A DNA stretch of 64,000 nt, from contig JAPTYO010000002.1 in assembly GCA_036873135.1 (NCBI GenBank), forward strand, positions 21,416,452 through 21,480,451, written 5' to 3'. The notes beneath the pieces were generated by a model, which did not search any database, had not been told where the DNA came from, and was given only the letters and a program-made list of their open reading frames with translations. Position 1 is the first letter of the stretch; each line of letters begins with the position of its first letter. Below are positions 23,160 through 35,305 of the stretch, one piece after another. The position numbers and the translations under genes were made by a program. Source of the DNA: Clarkia xantiana subsp. parviflora (lineage: Eukaryota > Streptophyta > Magnoliopsida > Myrtales > Onagraceae).

Positions 23160-23749
23160 TAGACTTGGGTAAAGTTCGGTTTAATGTTAAACCAGTTTAA
23201 AATTGCACTAAACTGCAATATAAGTTAAGTTCAGTTTTTAATTCTAATCCCAAACCGCACTTTTAAAATCATTCCGGTTCAAACCGGTTCGAACTGAACC
23301 AAACTGGTTCTATTGAAATTGAAACATTATAAAAAAAGCCACAGATCCTAATCCTATAGAGTATAGAGATCAGCTACAGCAAAGATCGAACACATAAAGA
23401 AATCTAACTTTATTACCTAAGTAAGAAGAGAAGAAGGAAAGTTTTATTTTTTTTTAATAAATAGACAAGAAGTAACGATGATAAATGCACTGATTATGAG
23501 ATCATTCAATAGTCGACACATTGTACATATTCACCAAAATATATGAATAATTAATAACACATTATTGAACCAATTCGGTTCGGTTAACTTCTGAACTGGT
23601 TTAATTCATCTCAATCCTAAACTGCACTATTAATATTCTCAAAAACTAGTTTGTTTATTAAACCGGTTTAGCTGAACTGGTTTGGAACCAATTTGGTTCA
23701 GTTTAGTTACAATTCGGTTCTTACAAACCGATTCTTATGCCCAATCCTA
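23160..23749. mobile_element. hAT-like MITE, about 590 bp, inserted between integrase and RT
   Basis: The left end TAGACTTGGGTAAAGTTCGG and the right end, reverse-complemented, TAGGATTGGGCATAAGAATC match the common plant hAT start TAGGGNTGGGCA. The flanks ACACTTCT (23152-23159) and ACACTGCT (23750-23757) differ by one base. Its interior is rich in AACCGGTTC and AACTGGTTT words. Confidence 0.75.
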
Positions 23750-23789
23750 ACACTGCTAATGAAAGTGAAAAATTGAGAATAGCTATGCA

Positions 23790-24942
23790 AGTTGAGATAT
23801 AGTCTATTGAAATAAATAGTATATAGGAGTTAGTTAAATTGCCTAGAGGTTACACTAAAATTGGAGTCAAATGAGTTTACAAAACTAAGCTTAATGAAAC
23901 GGAGAAATTGATAAGTATAAAGCTAGGCTAGTAGCAAAAGCAGACAAGCAGTCTTATGGTATTGACCAAACTGAAGTGTTTGATCCTGTGGCAGGACTCA
24001 ACAAAATTAGAATTGTGATTTCTTTAGCTGCTCAAAATGGTTGGTCACTCTTTCAAATTGATGTCAAGTATGCATTTTTAGATGGTAAACTGAAAGAAGA
24101 GGTTTATATTGATCAACCACCTAGCTTTGAAATTAAAGGCAAAGAGAATTGGGTCTATAGATTGAAGAAATCACTGTATGAGTTGAAGCGAGCGCCTAGA
24201 GGTTGGTATAGCAGGTTAAAGGTCATTTACTGAGGTCAGGTTTTGAAAAATGTCCCTATGAGCACACACTCTTCATTAAGCAAAGTAGTGGAGATATGAT
24301 ACTAATCGTGTGTGTCTATGTTGATGACTTAATCTACACTGGTAATTGCTCTAAGCTCTGTAAGGAGTTCAGGAGGAGCATGGTAGATGAATATGAGATG
24401 TATGATCTAAGGCTTCTGCATTATTTTCTTAGATTAGAAGTCAAGCAACATAGTGCTGGAGTCTTTGTCTGCCAAAAGAAGTATGCAACTGATGTTCTTA
24501 AGAAATTCAAGATGGATGACTGTGCATTTAAGAGAATCCTTATATATGTGCATGGAACCAAGAATTTTGGTTTGCATTGCAAAGCCTCAATGAATCGTGA
24601 ATTTATTGCATATGTTGATAGTGATTTTGCAGGATCCAAGCATGATGGAAGAAAACAACACGCTAAGCTCTTTTAATGAGTAATGTAGCAGTGATTTGGT
24701 CCTCAAAAAAGCAATCTATCGTCACTCTTTCAACCGCTGAAGTCGTATATGTAGTTGGATCAATGTGTGGATGTCATATCATCTGGATGGGAAGAATTTA
24801 TGAGTTTCTGCAGCAAGGACAAAATGAGGCCACCACTATGTACTGTGACAATGAGTCAGCAGTTAAGCTAGCAAGGAACCATGTACTTTATGGAATGAGC
24901 AAGTACATTGATGTAAAAAGATTTTTTTTCTCGGAGATCTAG
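23790..24942 (+). pseudogene. copia reverse transcriptase and RNase H remnants
   Basis: The RT core is seen in WSLFQIDVKYAFLDGKLKEE (24042-24101) and KSLYELKRAPRGWYSRL (about 24168-24218). The catalytic YVDD is at 24317-24328, then RLLHYFLRLEV. Sequence then jumps from LKKFKMDDCAFK directly to HGTKNFGLHCKAS, so the connection region is deleted. RNase H follows with YVDSDFAGSKHDGRK and, in the next frame, STAEVVYVVGS and YCDNESAVKLARN (about 24841-24879). Several stops separate the pieces. Confidence 0.88.
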
Positions 24943-25081
24943 TGAGTTAAGGAGTGATCGAAGTAGAATTTGTCATAAGCAGGGATCAAATCACATATAT
25001 TCTAACCAAGTGATTGAAGGGATCTGATTTCGAGCATCAAATGAGTCAATTTGAATTATCAAAGTTCAGTTTAAGGGAGAG

Positions 25082-25546
25082 TGTTAGACGAAGAAAAAGA
25101 CCGAAATCAGAAAAGAAGAAGGAAATAAGAAGGAAAGAAGAAGAAATTTGAATTTCATTTTTGTTAGTTAAGACCCGGTCTTAAGTTTAATTCCGGTCCA
25201 ATTATTCATCATTTTTGCCGTTGCTTCTATTGATTTTTTTTGCAGATCTTGTTACTGATTTTTCTAAGGTTTTAGATGATTATTTCCGTTGTAATCTCGT
25301 TCAAGTACTTAGCAAGAGTAGTGGGTCAGTAATTCTCGAAGTTGTTTTGGCTGTAAAGTCATTGTATTCGACATTCTTTTGTTTCAAGTAATCAATACAT
25401 TATTCTTCTTCATTTTCTTTGTCCGGAAGTTTATTTCATGTTTTAGTTCAGTAGTGAGATTAATCAATTCATTCGATATCAAAGTGTGAGCTTGATTGAA
25501 TGTGAGTGTTTGGTGAGAGAAATCGAAACTTGCAACAGGTTCTACA
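25082..25546 (+). repeat. 3' LTR of the copia element
   Basis: It starts TGTTAGACGAAG right after the purine tract and ends GGTTCTACA. It is longer than the 5' copy by about 80 bp, mainly around 25240-25310 (TTTTTTTGCAGATCTTG). Confidence 0.8.
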
Positions 25547-26258
25547 AAAAAATAGCAAATAATTTGTTCGACTGTTCAAACATCTTGTAACAATTTATCA
25601 CGATTTTGTTATCACATACAAATTGAATGCATGACTCATTCTATCCAAATTATAGACTAAAATCCTAATTGAGCTAGCATTTTCTTCACGTGTTAAACTT
25701 GAACTACTAAATGTAATTTTTTTTAAAAAAAACTCAGATTTGCTATTTGTTCAATTATTGCAATTTGATAATTAACCCAAAAAAGTACGAACTCTAAAAT
25801 CCACATTATTTTACGGACCTTTCTATCATGCTTCACAATCACTATGCTTTAGTACTTTTTTTTTTACATTTTTCTATTTTCCTAAAGGTGAACCCTATAG
25901 GATATTGTTATTAGTAATAATATGATGCAGATTGAGGTGTAGTTACAAAAATTCACATTTTTAAACTTTTACATAATAATACAATTAAATCCTCGTTAGT
26001 GTAAAAAGTACCACAAACATAGTGTCTTTAGAGCATGCTAGAAAATCCGTTTTTTCACCTTTCAATACAATTGATATCAGACGCAAGTTAATCTGCAAAA
26101 AGAACAATCTGATTGATTAAAAAAAAACACCCACTCGTGGTGAATCCATTCATTCCGATCATCTTTACCCTGTACATTGTTGATAACATAACTAACAGGA
26201 CAAAAACAGATGACATAAACTATCAAGATCGACGAGTTAAAAATTTACACTTGAAGAA
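25547..26258. other. 3' flank of the At5g41620-like gene
   Basis: It lies downstream of that minus-strand gene. The right part should include its 3' UTR. I cannot fix a polyadenylation site, because AT-rich matches are too common here. Confidence 0.4.
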
Positions 26259-29219
26259 CTACACAGAAAATCTTGAAGCCCTGGAACGGGACCGATGACT
26301 CTCTAGCCGTGCCTCGAGCAGTTTCGCCATCAATGTATTCTCCTTCACTCCTTGTGGCAACTTTAAAGAAAGCTCAAGTTCTTTATCATCTGGTCTCAAT
26401 CTCATTTGCTGCAGAGGACTAGAAACTCCTCCATTATTGCTCCCATAGTAAAGCCGGTCGCCTTTCAAGGACAAGGAACGGAAGCCCCCATTTCTGACTT
26501 GTCTATTGTGGACCACTTTCGCTTCGGCGGAGCTTGGATTCGCCATCTCTTGCTTAGAGGCCCCTTTCCTTTCCTGACCATGTAAATCACTCCCAAAAGA
26601 ATGTTCTTCTGCCACAATCGGAGCACTAGCGGTTTCGTTCAAGGACTCGACGGAGTGGTGGCGCAAGCAGTTTACCTTCAACTCTGCTAGTGAATACCAC
26701 ATCAGTTCATATGCTAACATGATAGTTCTTTAGGGAATAATAGATCATTAACAATAGTTTAGGTCTTAAATAATTAACACTATCAGAGCTGAACAATTAT
26801 CTCTTCTTTAGGATTGGTACCTAAATTCCACTTAATGCATTATTAGTATCATCACTTTTCATCCCTCCTTAGGTCTCCATCAAACTAATGGATTGGACTT
26901 TATTTTTGTGAAGAATGACAGAAAACGTTGGACGTACATTAGTTGAGATACGAATAATGCATTAGATAAAATTTAGGTACCAAGCTCCAAAACATAAAAG
27001 TTGAGGTACTAATAATGTAATTAACCTAATAGTTAAGAACCAACAAATGAATGGACAGCATGTCATTGCAAGTAGTAACTACCAAACTCCTAAGTCCTAA
27101 GCTGGCATTTTTTACTATTTCATTTGAATCATTTTTTTTGCCGAAAAGGTATCTTTTTTTTTTACTTTCTCCACCAAATTTTTCAGTAACTCTCACTCTT
27201 TGTATATGTTTCCAATTCCAAACACACCAAAGAAGGCAACGCTCATAAGAAAATTTACCTTTATCCTTGGCTTTCTCCACAGACCGTTTAGCACGAAGAA
27301 AAGTTTCGATCTCGGGACTGAGACGATCAACGATCATATCTTTCTCCCTTCCACTATGTGTTTGCTTCATCTGCATCCGCTCATCGAGCCAAGCCTCTGA
27401 GATGTGGAGTACCGAATGGTCCAGACTTTCTCCACAAAGGGTATCCTCCCCGAGTTTATGATTTGCCAAACGCAGCTCTGAATCGTAGTCTCTTACTCCT
27501 GTAGCAAACTCATCACACAAGTTTTCGAGCAAAACCCGAGCTTTTCTCTCCCTCTCAAGCTTTTTCATCACAGTTGAGAACCCAGATTTCAACACAGAGA
27601 TCTCTTTAGAGAGTTTTCCTCGCTCACTCTCAGAATAGTCTCTTAATTTCCTCTCCTCTTTTAATTCCTTCACAAGCAACTTCTCCTTATGTTTTTCTTG
27701 TAGTAAATCAGTGATCTTTGCTCGGGAGTGAAGAAGTTCTTGTTTAAGGGATTGAGTTAGAGAAGAGTTGGTGGTTTGTTGCTCCTCGAGGCTCCATACT
27801 TGATTTAGGATCTTCAGTAACTCAGTGGATGGACCCTTTAGGGAACTAACTGGATTCCCTTGTGGTCTGCACAGTGCCACCTGATGATTGATATGTGCAT
27901 AAATAATGCTTTAGTATCAAAAAACTTAGCTCTTTGTCATTCACATGCTACCAAAAATAAGGCATTAGAGTTTGAAGTCTAGCTGCAATATAAATGTATC
28001 ATCAAAATTATATGAGGGTCATCTAAGAATACATAAAATTGATCAGGGGATATTACAGCAAGCTCATATCTGGACTACATTATGAAAAGATTGAGGTTGG
28101 AACTAAAATTGGTTGCCTAAACAATATTTTCTTACTCTCTAAGTTCAAGAGCTAAGACAATGGCTATTTACACATGAAAATGGTTGATTCTGTAAAAACA
28201 ATATTAGACTAGGAAAGAAATTTCTCATTGAGGTTAACTAAACAAGTCAATGCAGTACATGAAACAAATTTGGCACAAGTTTCTAGCTTTTAGTTAAAGA
28301 GAAAGTAGTATTAGAATGTTAAACTAACCTCCATTGAGCTGACATAACTTGCTGAAGAAAGATCTGTGTGTTCGTTTTGTCTAGACTCGCATTGCTGGAG
28401 ATCAGCTCCATTAGCATTCTGAAATGAATTTAATTTTTCGAATGAGAATATTAAGGATTCAACAGTTGCAGAATTCCCAAATTTCATATCTTTAACTTCA
28501 TCCATAGTCAAATAGCAATAACCATAATAACATTACAGAAAACCATAAAGAAATTACTATTTTCAGATCAGTGGACAGGGAATAACCATATGGCCACAGC
28601 AGGTAAATTATGAAGAACAAAAACATTCAGATGCAAGTATAGCAAGTACTAATCCTCCAGAAACACATTAAAAATACTAGTGCAACAGTAACTACAATTA
28701 AATACTATTCTTATTAAGGGGGGCCAAAAGCAATCAACTTTCCAATTAATAGTGCCACGAGACTAAAACCCATCAATAAGAACACCATATAATACAAAAC
28801 ACAGGCAGACAGAGGGAAATACTATTACTAACCTGATGAGGATGATCAAAGTCAAACCCTGCATCAATTTTGACCTTGCGGAGAGGCTTTGGAGCTCTTT
28901 TTCTCATCCTAGGTGGTGAAAGAGGGTGAATCTCCCAGAGGGTAGCGCACAATTTCCGGGCAGAGACCGCAGAATTGTTTAGAGGGATGGTGAGGAACTG
29001 TTTTGCGTTGCCATCGTGAGACGGGGACATCTCCAGTCTCCATGTCGGAGGCGGAGTGCTTGGTCCTGCTTCTGCTCCCCCAATTTTGCCGAGCAGACAG
29101 AGGCGATGTCGCTGAGCCGACAAGACACCTTTTTCACTGCTTTTCTCCATTGATGATGAAGATGAAATGGGTCTTTCACTTTCAGCTCCTCCGTATACGC
29201 ATATGTCGTTCCTTCTCAT
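26259..29219 (-). CDS. Coiled-coil protein, uncharacterised At5g41620-like family (four exons)
   Basis: The four exons are 29219-28829, 28495-28329, 27880-27259 and 26683-26259. They total 1605 bp (534 residues) with the frame kept throughout. The start is ATG at 29219. Exon 1 carries VSARKLCATLWEI (residues 85-97) and a basic RMRKRAPKPLRKVK stretch. Exon 3 carries ELLKILNQVWSLEEQQ, a long charged coiled coil (LLQEKHKEKLLVKELKEERK and onward), LERERKARVLLENLCDEFA and EIETFLRAKRS. Exon 4 has SVESLNETASAP and a basic tail. These blocks, in this order, are those of plant proteins annotated as uncharacterised At5g41620-like, related to BRANCHLESS TRICHOME; the molecular role is not known to me. 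Introns 2 and 3 have clear GT-AG ends. The first junction is less sure: the obvious donor at 28832 gives the wrong phase, and GTAATAG at 28828 restores it. Confidence 0.85.
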
Positions 29220-30712
29220 CAACCTGAACTGAAAGGGAAGAATATTAGGCTTTGTTTGTCTGTGATTTCTTTCCGTTTGGCTTTTTACTCTGCAGAGCAG
29301 ACCACAAAGAAAATTATTAGATGAAGAGCCAAAATATTCTCATTGCAAGGGGACCAAAATGAGAGCTTCGGATAATTAATCGTTTTTGTTTTTTTTGTTT
29401 TTGCCTACTTGAAGGAATGAAGCAGTAGCAGTAGTCTAAGCTCGGATCTAATATTTGGTCTCTCTTTCTCTCGATATGAGATTTTTCAATCCAACTAAAT
29501 AAATAATTTACGTCAGTTTTTATAAGAAGAAACTACAGTAATTTTGTACTTTATTTTTCTACCCACCTAAAGTAATTTTCAGTGGACTGAATTAGCTCGT
29601 AAGAGATAAAATACTGATTATAAATATTTTTACATTCATAAAATCTAAGCAGGGTTTGAATTTCTTTCTAATTAAAGAATGAAATGTTGAACTGTAGGAT
29701 TGCATTATAGGATTGTACTTATGCTATGACAACAAATTTTATTTTTTATTTTCTTTCAGTATGTAAACATAATAACTAAAGCTTTGGAGTGAGTTACAAG
29801 GGGTCAAAATTTATGATAGGAAATGTACCTTCAATTCAAGCATGTCTTTCCTATGGAAACATTGCATTGGATTTATCACTTGGTTGTTTCTCAAAGTGAC
29901 ATTCGACAGACATTCCGTTTGGAATTTGGGAATGAGTTTGTTTGTAAGTTGCAAAAACTTATTTAGTTGCCAAGCTATCTTAAAAAAATTAATATATGTT
30001 ACTAAAATTACCATCTCTAAAAATATTTTAAATACGCCATTATAAATTCAGAATTAAGAAAATATCTCTGCCAAACCAAAGAGAGTAAAAATGTTTTTTG
30101 TTTGGCCATAAAATCACAAGGAATATGGGGACTATGGAGAGTGGACTAAGATAATGGATAAAGCAAGGGAAATCAGTGGTGAAGATATTCTGGTAAGGGT
30201 TTTTAGTTCTTTCATGCTATGCTATCATCTTAGGCCTTAGCCTAGCTAACTAGCTGCAAGGTTCATAGCATAATTACATGAAACCAAATACCTTTCTATT
30301 TATTTACAGTAGTAGACTAGATTTAATCATTTACCACCTTTGTGATGATGTTTAACAGTGGAACTGTAATTAATTAGAATATTTAAAAGTAAAAGGTGGT
30401 GCTTTTAATTAACTTTAACCATGCGGCTATCTAAAAGTCATGTCCAGTCCAGTCCAGTCCAGCAGGGTAAAATATCCTCGATATGATCCGCATTGGGTAA
30501 GTAATACTTACAGATTTGGTAATTACAAAGCTAAAGTAGCAGACTTAGCTATGAAAAAGCAGCAAATTTAAATTCATAAACTGTATCTTAACGTATAAAC
30601 TCATGCTCATTCGATATATTAATTCATGAGATGAGAAATATTCTCAAACAAAAATTAAAGTTCCTGATGTTGAAACAAAGAAAATTAGTAGATATGAACA
30701 TAGCATATCTGC
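29220..30712. other. Promoter side of the At5g41620-like gene and intergenic DNA
   Basis: The left part should be the 5' UTR and promoter of the minus-strand gene ending at 29219. A short pentamer repeat (GTCCA, four copies) lies near 30441-30460. Frames at 29811-30045 on both strands mirror one another and have no recognisable product. Confidence 0.45.
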
Positions 30713-30719
30713 TTAATTC

Positions 30720-31669
30720 AGTGGCGGATCTAGGAACCCAACTAAGTGGGTTCCTAGTACGGTCTTATGCTAATAATGAAAAATAACAATTCAAAATGGT
30801 ATTATTACGGGTTGGAATTTTTTTTTTGGCCAAAATACGGGTTGGAATTTAAAAAATAAGATTTAATATAATAAAATTCCATTTAGACATTCGAAGCTGA
30901 CAACAAATGTGTTTCAAGCCCCGATGATAAACAGTAGAGTCTTCTTATAAAAATATGTAATTAATTTAAATATAGTAAAAAAAAAATCTACTGTATTTTT
31001 AAGGGGAAAATTAGGACTGCTCGATTACTAGTATTATTAGTATTTTCAACGAAAATTTGAATTTTAGAAATTATATATTTATTCAACGACTCTAGTTGTT
31101 ATCATTGAGTCGATCGTTTCTGTTTTTGTTTAATTTTTTTAATAAAATCTAACGAAGAAGTGTTGAAAAAAATTAATTAAAAGTCTCAAGAAAAAGGAAA
31201 AAAGCTTATGTATAATATTTTTTTTACTAAAAGCAAAAAAAGAAAAGCGTAGTGAAAAGAAAAAAAAAATTGACTCAAGAAAAACACAAATTAAGTAAAG
31301 ACCTCAATGAAAAAAGCCTGGAAAAAAAGGAACAGGAAAAGAAAAAAAAAAAAGTAAAAAGTAGAAAAATATTGAACGAGGAGGCTCTAGGTACCGAGGA
31401 TCGAACCCGTGACCAACTCAAGCACCTTATTCATTGCCACCTTAATAGATGACAAATGAAGAAAGGAAACGTAAGACTGAAGAATCGAACCATTGACCTC
31501 GAACATTTGAACCACGCGCTCTCCCAACTTGGCTACTTAGTCATTAATGTCAAGTGGTTCCTTCTTAATATTTAACCTGGTTCCTGTAAAATATTTATTG
31601 AAAATATACCTATATTGTTAAAAAATAATTTGAGCCAAGCGGTGTCCCGGGAACCCGCTTAATACACCG
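30720..31669. repeat. Unclassified 950-bp repeat with tRNA-like motifs
   Basis: It starts AGTGGCGGATCTAGGAACCC and ends GGGAACCCGCTTAATACACCG. The word TTAATTC flanks it on both sides (30713-30719 and 31670-31676). AGTGGCGGATCTAGG is a start I associate with a common plant dispersed repeat. Inside, GGATCGAACCCGTGACC (about 31398) and GAATCGAACCATTGACC (about 31482) resemble reversed tRNA T-arm sequences, but no cloverleaf forms. The class is open. Confidence 0.45.
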
Positions 31670-31676
31670 TTAATTC

Positions 31677-32404
31677 CTAAGGTTGTTGGTCTTGCTTGCC
31701 ATGCCAATAATGGAAGAGGCAGTAGGAGTTGTGGTAGCCGACAATATTGTGATGAAAACTAATAATTATAATTTTTGTACAAATATATATGATGAGTATT
31801 GTATCTAATTATGTAATTTTTTTTAGCATAAAACTATAAATATAATCATAACCGTATACAATAATGACTTACATAAACCTTAGCACTGTCAGTCATTCAT
31901 TCTTCTTTAGCACCCATCATAACCGTTCATTCTTTTATGGATACAATTATAAATTTTGTTACTGATTCAATTATGAATTCGGTTATTGATATAATTATAA
32001 AACCGCGATGAAAAATTACAGTTATGGTTACAATACTTACCATAATTATTATATTTATAGTTTATGGGTAAAATAAAATGGAGTGTGATAGACAATCCGA
32101 CTGAGGGATTCCAATTCAGTCCGACTGTGAGGGAGTAGCATTGAAAGTAAATATGTCGAACTTTTTGGCAAATAGTTAACCTCTCTTAGTCGGAACATAT
32201 AGGAGCGTTGAAATCGGACATTTTATCATTTTCCAAATAAAATATGACGATTGTGATATAGTCGCATCACCCTTAGTTGTAGTGTCAAGGAGGACAAATA
32301 ATACAAAATCCTATAACCTAGGACCACCCATTTTTTTAAAATAATAATAATTGATGGTCCTATCCTATCATAGCTAGATACCTACCCTACACAGCACGTT
32401 TAAA
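31677..32404. other. Intergenic, no gene seen
   Basis: This is AT-rich sequence without a supported feature. Confidence 0.45.
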
Positions 32405-32413
32405 CATTTATTT

Positions 32414-33324
32414 GAGTGAATGACCAAACTAGGTTCTTTTTCGAAACTAATTCCCAAACTAGGCTTGTTCAGAAACTAATTCCCAAAATAGGTCTCTTCG
32501 TATTTTTAATAATATATATTATTTATTTTGCATCCTAAAGTTTACATTATGTTACAAATGAACCCTCAATCGGAATATAATACAAGAAAAAAAATTAAAA
32601 ATTAAGAAGATTAAATATATGAAAAAAAAATAATTAATGAAATGATAAAAATATACATTAAAAAATAATCAAACAAATATTTTTTTTGCAGCTTTTAATT
32701 CTTAAAAAATATGTGAAATTAAAGGATAAAATATACATACAAAAATTAGTAAGTTTTAAACAAATTTGTATTGGCAAAAAAAAACAACATATAATGATAT
32801 AAAATCTATTCATCGAGAGTATGGAAAAAAAATATATATACAAACTGAAATACATTCTTAAATTCATTCTATTGATTTTTAAAATTTAAATTAGTTTATT
32901 TTTTTTTTTCGGTTTCTAATTTTATAAATTTAAGACGTTTTGTTTAGGGTTTATGTACCCGTTTTTATATTTTCGTACTTAAAAAATCATGAGTATTTAG
33001 TTTCTTTACATTTTATATCACAACTTTTTTTTATAATTTATATATTTAGTATAATATATTTTTACAATTTTTTTCACAATTAATAATTTATTATTTTTTA
33101 GTTTTAACTTTTACATTTACCATAGTTTTTTTTTCAATTTTTCTAATATATTTCTCGTATCATTTCGGTTTAGGGTCAATTGTAACAAAATATAAACTTT
33201 GAGATGTAAAATGAAAAATATATCTAATTAAAAAAAATAGAAAAACCTAGTTTGGGAATTAGTTTCTGAAGAAGCCTATTTTGGGAATAAGTTTGCCAAA
33301 CGAACCTATTTTGGGAATTCACTC
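32414..33324. mobile_element. Foldback MULE-type MITE, 911 bp, 9-bp target duplication
   Basis: Perfect flanks CATTTATTT are at 32405-32413 and 33325-33333. The ends are GAGTGAATGACCAAACTAGG and, reverse-complemented, GAGTGAATTCCCAAAATAGG. Each arm has tandem copies of a CTAATTCCCAAACTAGGC-like word. The centre is almost pure A/T. The same family is at 52107-53011. Confidence 0.9.
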
Positions 33325-33359
33325 CATTTATTTATGTCGAGATGTATTCATTCATTTTA

Positions 33360-34206
33360 GGGTTAAGAACACAATAGGGGCCTGAATGTTTGCCCATGTT
33401 GCCAAAAGGGGTATGAATTGAAAAAACGTATTATTAAGGGTCTGAATTTTGAGTTTTGTTGATAATCGAGTTTCCGTCCAAATTTGCTGTTAAATGTAAC
33501 GGAAATACGTGAAATGACAAAATTACCCTTTTGCAATTATTATACAATTTATCAGTTTAATTAATGAAATGTGAAATGTCTAAAATACCCCTGCATACTA
33601 ATTATGCCCTAAGGCCACCACGGCCACCACCACCCTAGCTCCGGCGACCACCACCCTAGCTCCGGCGACCACCACTCCAGCTCCGGCGACCACCACCCCA
33701 ATTTCGGCGACCCAAAAAGCTCCGATCGGAGCTCGGTGGCTCCGATTTGGGGCCACAGAGCTCCAGATCGGAGCTCTGTGGCCCTGAATCGGAGCCACGG
33801 AGCTTTGTGGCCCCGAATCGGAGCTTTGGAGCTATGATCGGAGCTTTTTGGCTCCGATCGGAGCTTTTTGGTCGCCGGAGGGGGTGGTGGTCGCCGGAGA
33901 TGGGTGGTGGTCGCCGGAGCCGGGTGGTGGTCGCCGGAGCTGTGGTGGCTTAAAGGGTATTTTCGTCTTTTAGGTCAAACATGTGAGGGACACACTTAGG
34001 TCAAATGGCATTTTCGGGTTTTCAAATTATTTTCGGTCACATGCTTGGCATGTGACCACTTTCCGTCACTTTTAACAGAAAAAATAGACGGAGACCTCAC
34101 TTATACACAAAACTCAAAATTCAGGCCCTTAATAATACGTTTTTTCAATTCAGACCCTTTTTGACAACATGGGCAAACATTCAGGCCCCTATTGTGTTTT
34201 TAACCC
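33360..34206. mobile_element. Foldback MULE-type MITE, 847 bp, with GC-rich inverted arrays
   Basis: Perfect flanks TTCATTTTA are at 33351-33359 and 34207-34215. The arms start GGGTTAAGAACACAATAGGG and, reverse-complemented, GGGTTAAAAACACAATAGGG, about 190 bp each. The core (33610-33960) is unusually GC-rich. CCACCACCCTAGCTCCGGCGA-type 21-bp repeats on the left face GGTGGTGGTCGCCGGAG repeats on the right, around palindromes such as GCTCCGATCGGAGC. Open frames here (33598-33798, 33747-33953) are repeat products. Confidence 0.9.
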
Positions 34207-34215
34207 TTCATTTTA

Positions 34216-35300
34216 CGATAAGGTTTCCTTTCTGGTTGTTTCTTCATATACTACTTCCACCCTACCCTAGCAGCCAGCTAGCTTCCCCACCAGGGAAGAA
34301 AATAGTTTAGCTAACTATAAGAAAAGTCGCCATTGCTAATCGTATTCGCCCCCAACCAAACCAACCTACAAAAATGCACATACATACATAACATTATACG
34401 CCAATATCATGCTTAAAAACCATTAGGGAAACAAGCTTGCTACAAATACAATATCTGCAGTAGAATATGGACGAAAAACACGTTCCTTTGCCACCAAATA
34501 TTGCAGTCTCCAAATATAATTAAGCAGCATTACAAGAAAGCAATCTCTTATGCAACAAATTTCCTTTCAAAGACTATTGGCAAAGGATTATCAAGAACAA
34601 CTTTTAGTCCTTCACTTAACAAGGCCACTGAGACTTTAATAATGCTAAGTAAAATTCCAAAAAAAAACATACAATACCTGAAAATAGTAGGTGATTCCAT
34701 TCAAATTCATCTTCGGCTCCGGGAAAAAGAATGTTGCATGAGCTGGTATTTACTATATCGGCAGGTAGTCCTTTAGTTAGCAAATAATTGATACAAGAAA
34801 GCTCCATCATCTATTATTTCACTGCACTGAAAAATTCTCAGGTCAGAAACAAACATCATGCAACAAACAAACTGATCAAAAAGTGGAGAGCACCAAAATG
34901 TCAAGCAAAGTTACAACTTCCTAGTTATACACACACAAAATCCTCCAAAGGAACTACGGTTACTGTAAGTAACCAATTCTATTTTGACCAGGTTACCACC
35001 CAATTGAAATTCACAGATCTCATTTTCCACACCTAAATTACTCTGCAAAGGATTCTCTACTCAGCTTATTCATAAATACAATTTGGCAGAAAGCAGCATC
35101 AACAATCAGACCTAATACATGTAAATGCCTTCCAAAATATGAAAACCCTGCATCTTCGCTTCAGAATCTTCAACAACCAAACTCTAATCTAATTCATTGC
35201 AGCACACGCAACTCAAAATTCACCTAGATTTGGCCTAACATAGCAGAGTTAATATCAGAAACAAAACTCAAACACATCTAATTAAAAGAAGCACTACATG
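34216..35300. other. Intergenic, no gene seen
   Basis: It is somewhat less AT-rich than other gaps and may include UTR-like sequence, but I see no coding exon. The 91-codon frame at 34501-34776 has no recognisable product. Confidence 0.4.
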
Positions 35301-35305
35301 CGAAT

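Larger units (their letters stand above)
19139..25546 (+). mobile_element. Decayed Ty1/copia retrotransposon, split by two hAT-like MITEs
   Basis: It has, in order, an LTR (to 19524), a primer binding site TGGTATCAGAGC (19527-19538, initiator tRNA-Met), gag, protease, integrase, reverse transcriptase and RNase H remnants, a purine tract AAGGGAGAG (25073-25081), and an LTR (25082-25546). The order protease-integrase-RT-RNase H is that of Ty1/copia. Many stops and frameshifts make it inactive. About 1.57 kb of its length is the two inserted MITEs at 19876-20853 and 23160-23749. Confidence 0.9.

Noticed and set aside
27051..27461. Plus-strand open frames in the 27-kb region
   Set aside because: They are antisense shadows of exon 3 of the minus-strand gene and its intron edge.
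28979..29227. Open frames on both strands over exon 1 of the At5g41620-like gene
   Set aside because: The minus-strand frame starting at 29219 has the family's conserved block; the others do not. A start at 29222 would need a TTG codon.
31380..31530. Candidate tRNA genes on the minus strand
   Set aside because: Only T-arm-like words are present. No acceptor or anticodon stems can be drawn, and the words sit inside a dispersed repeat.
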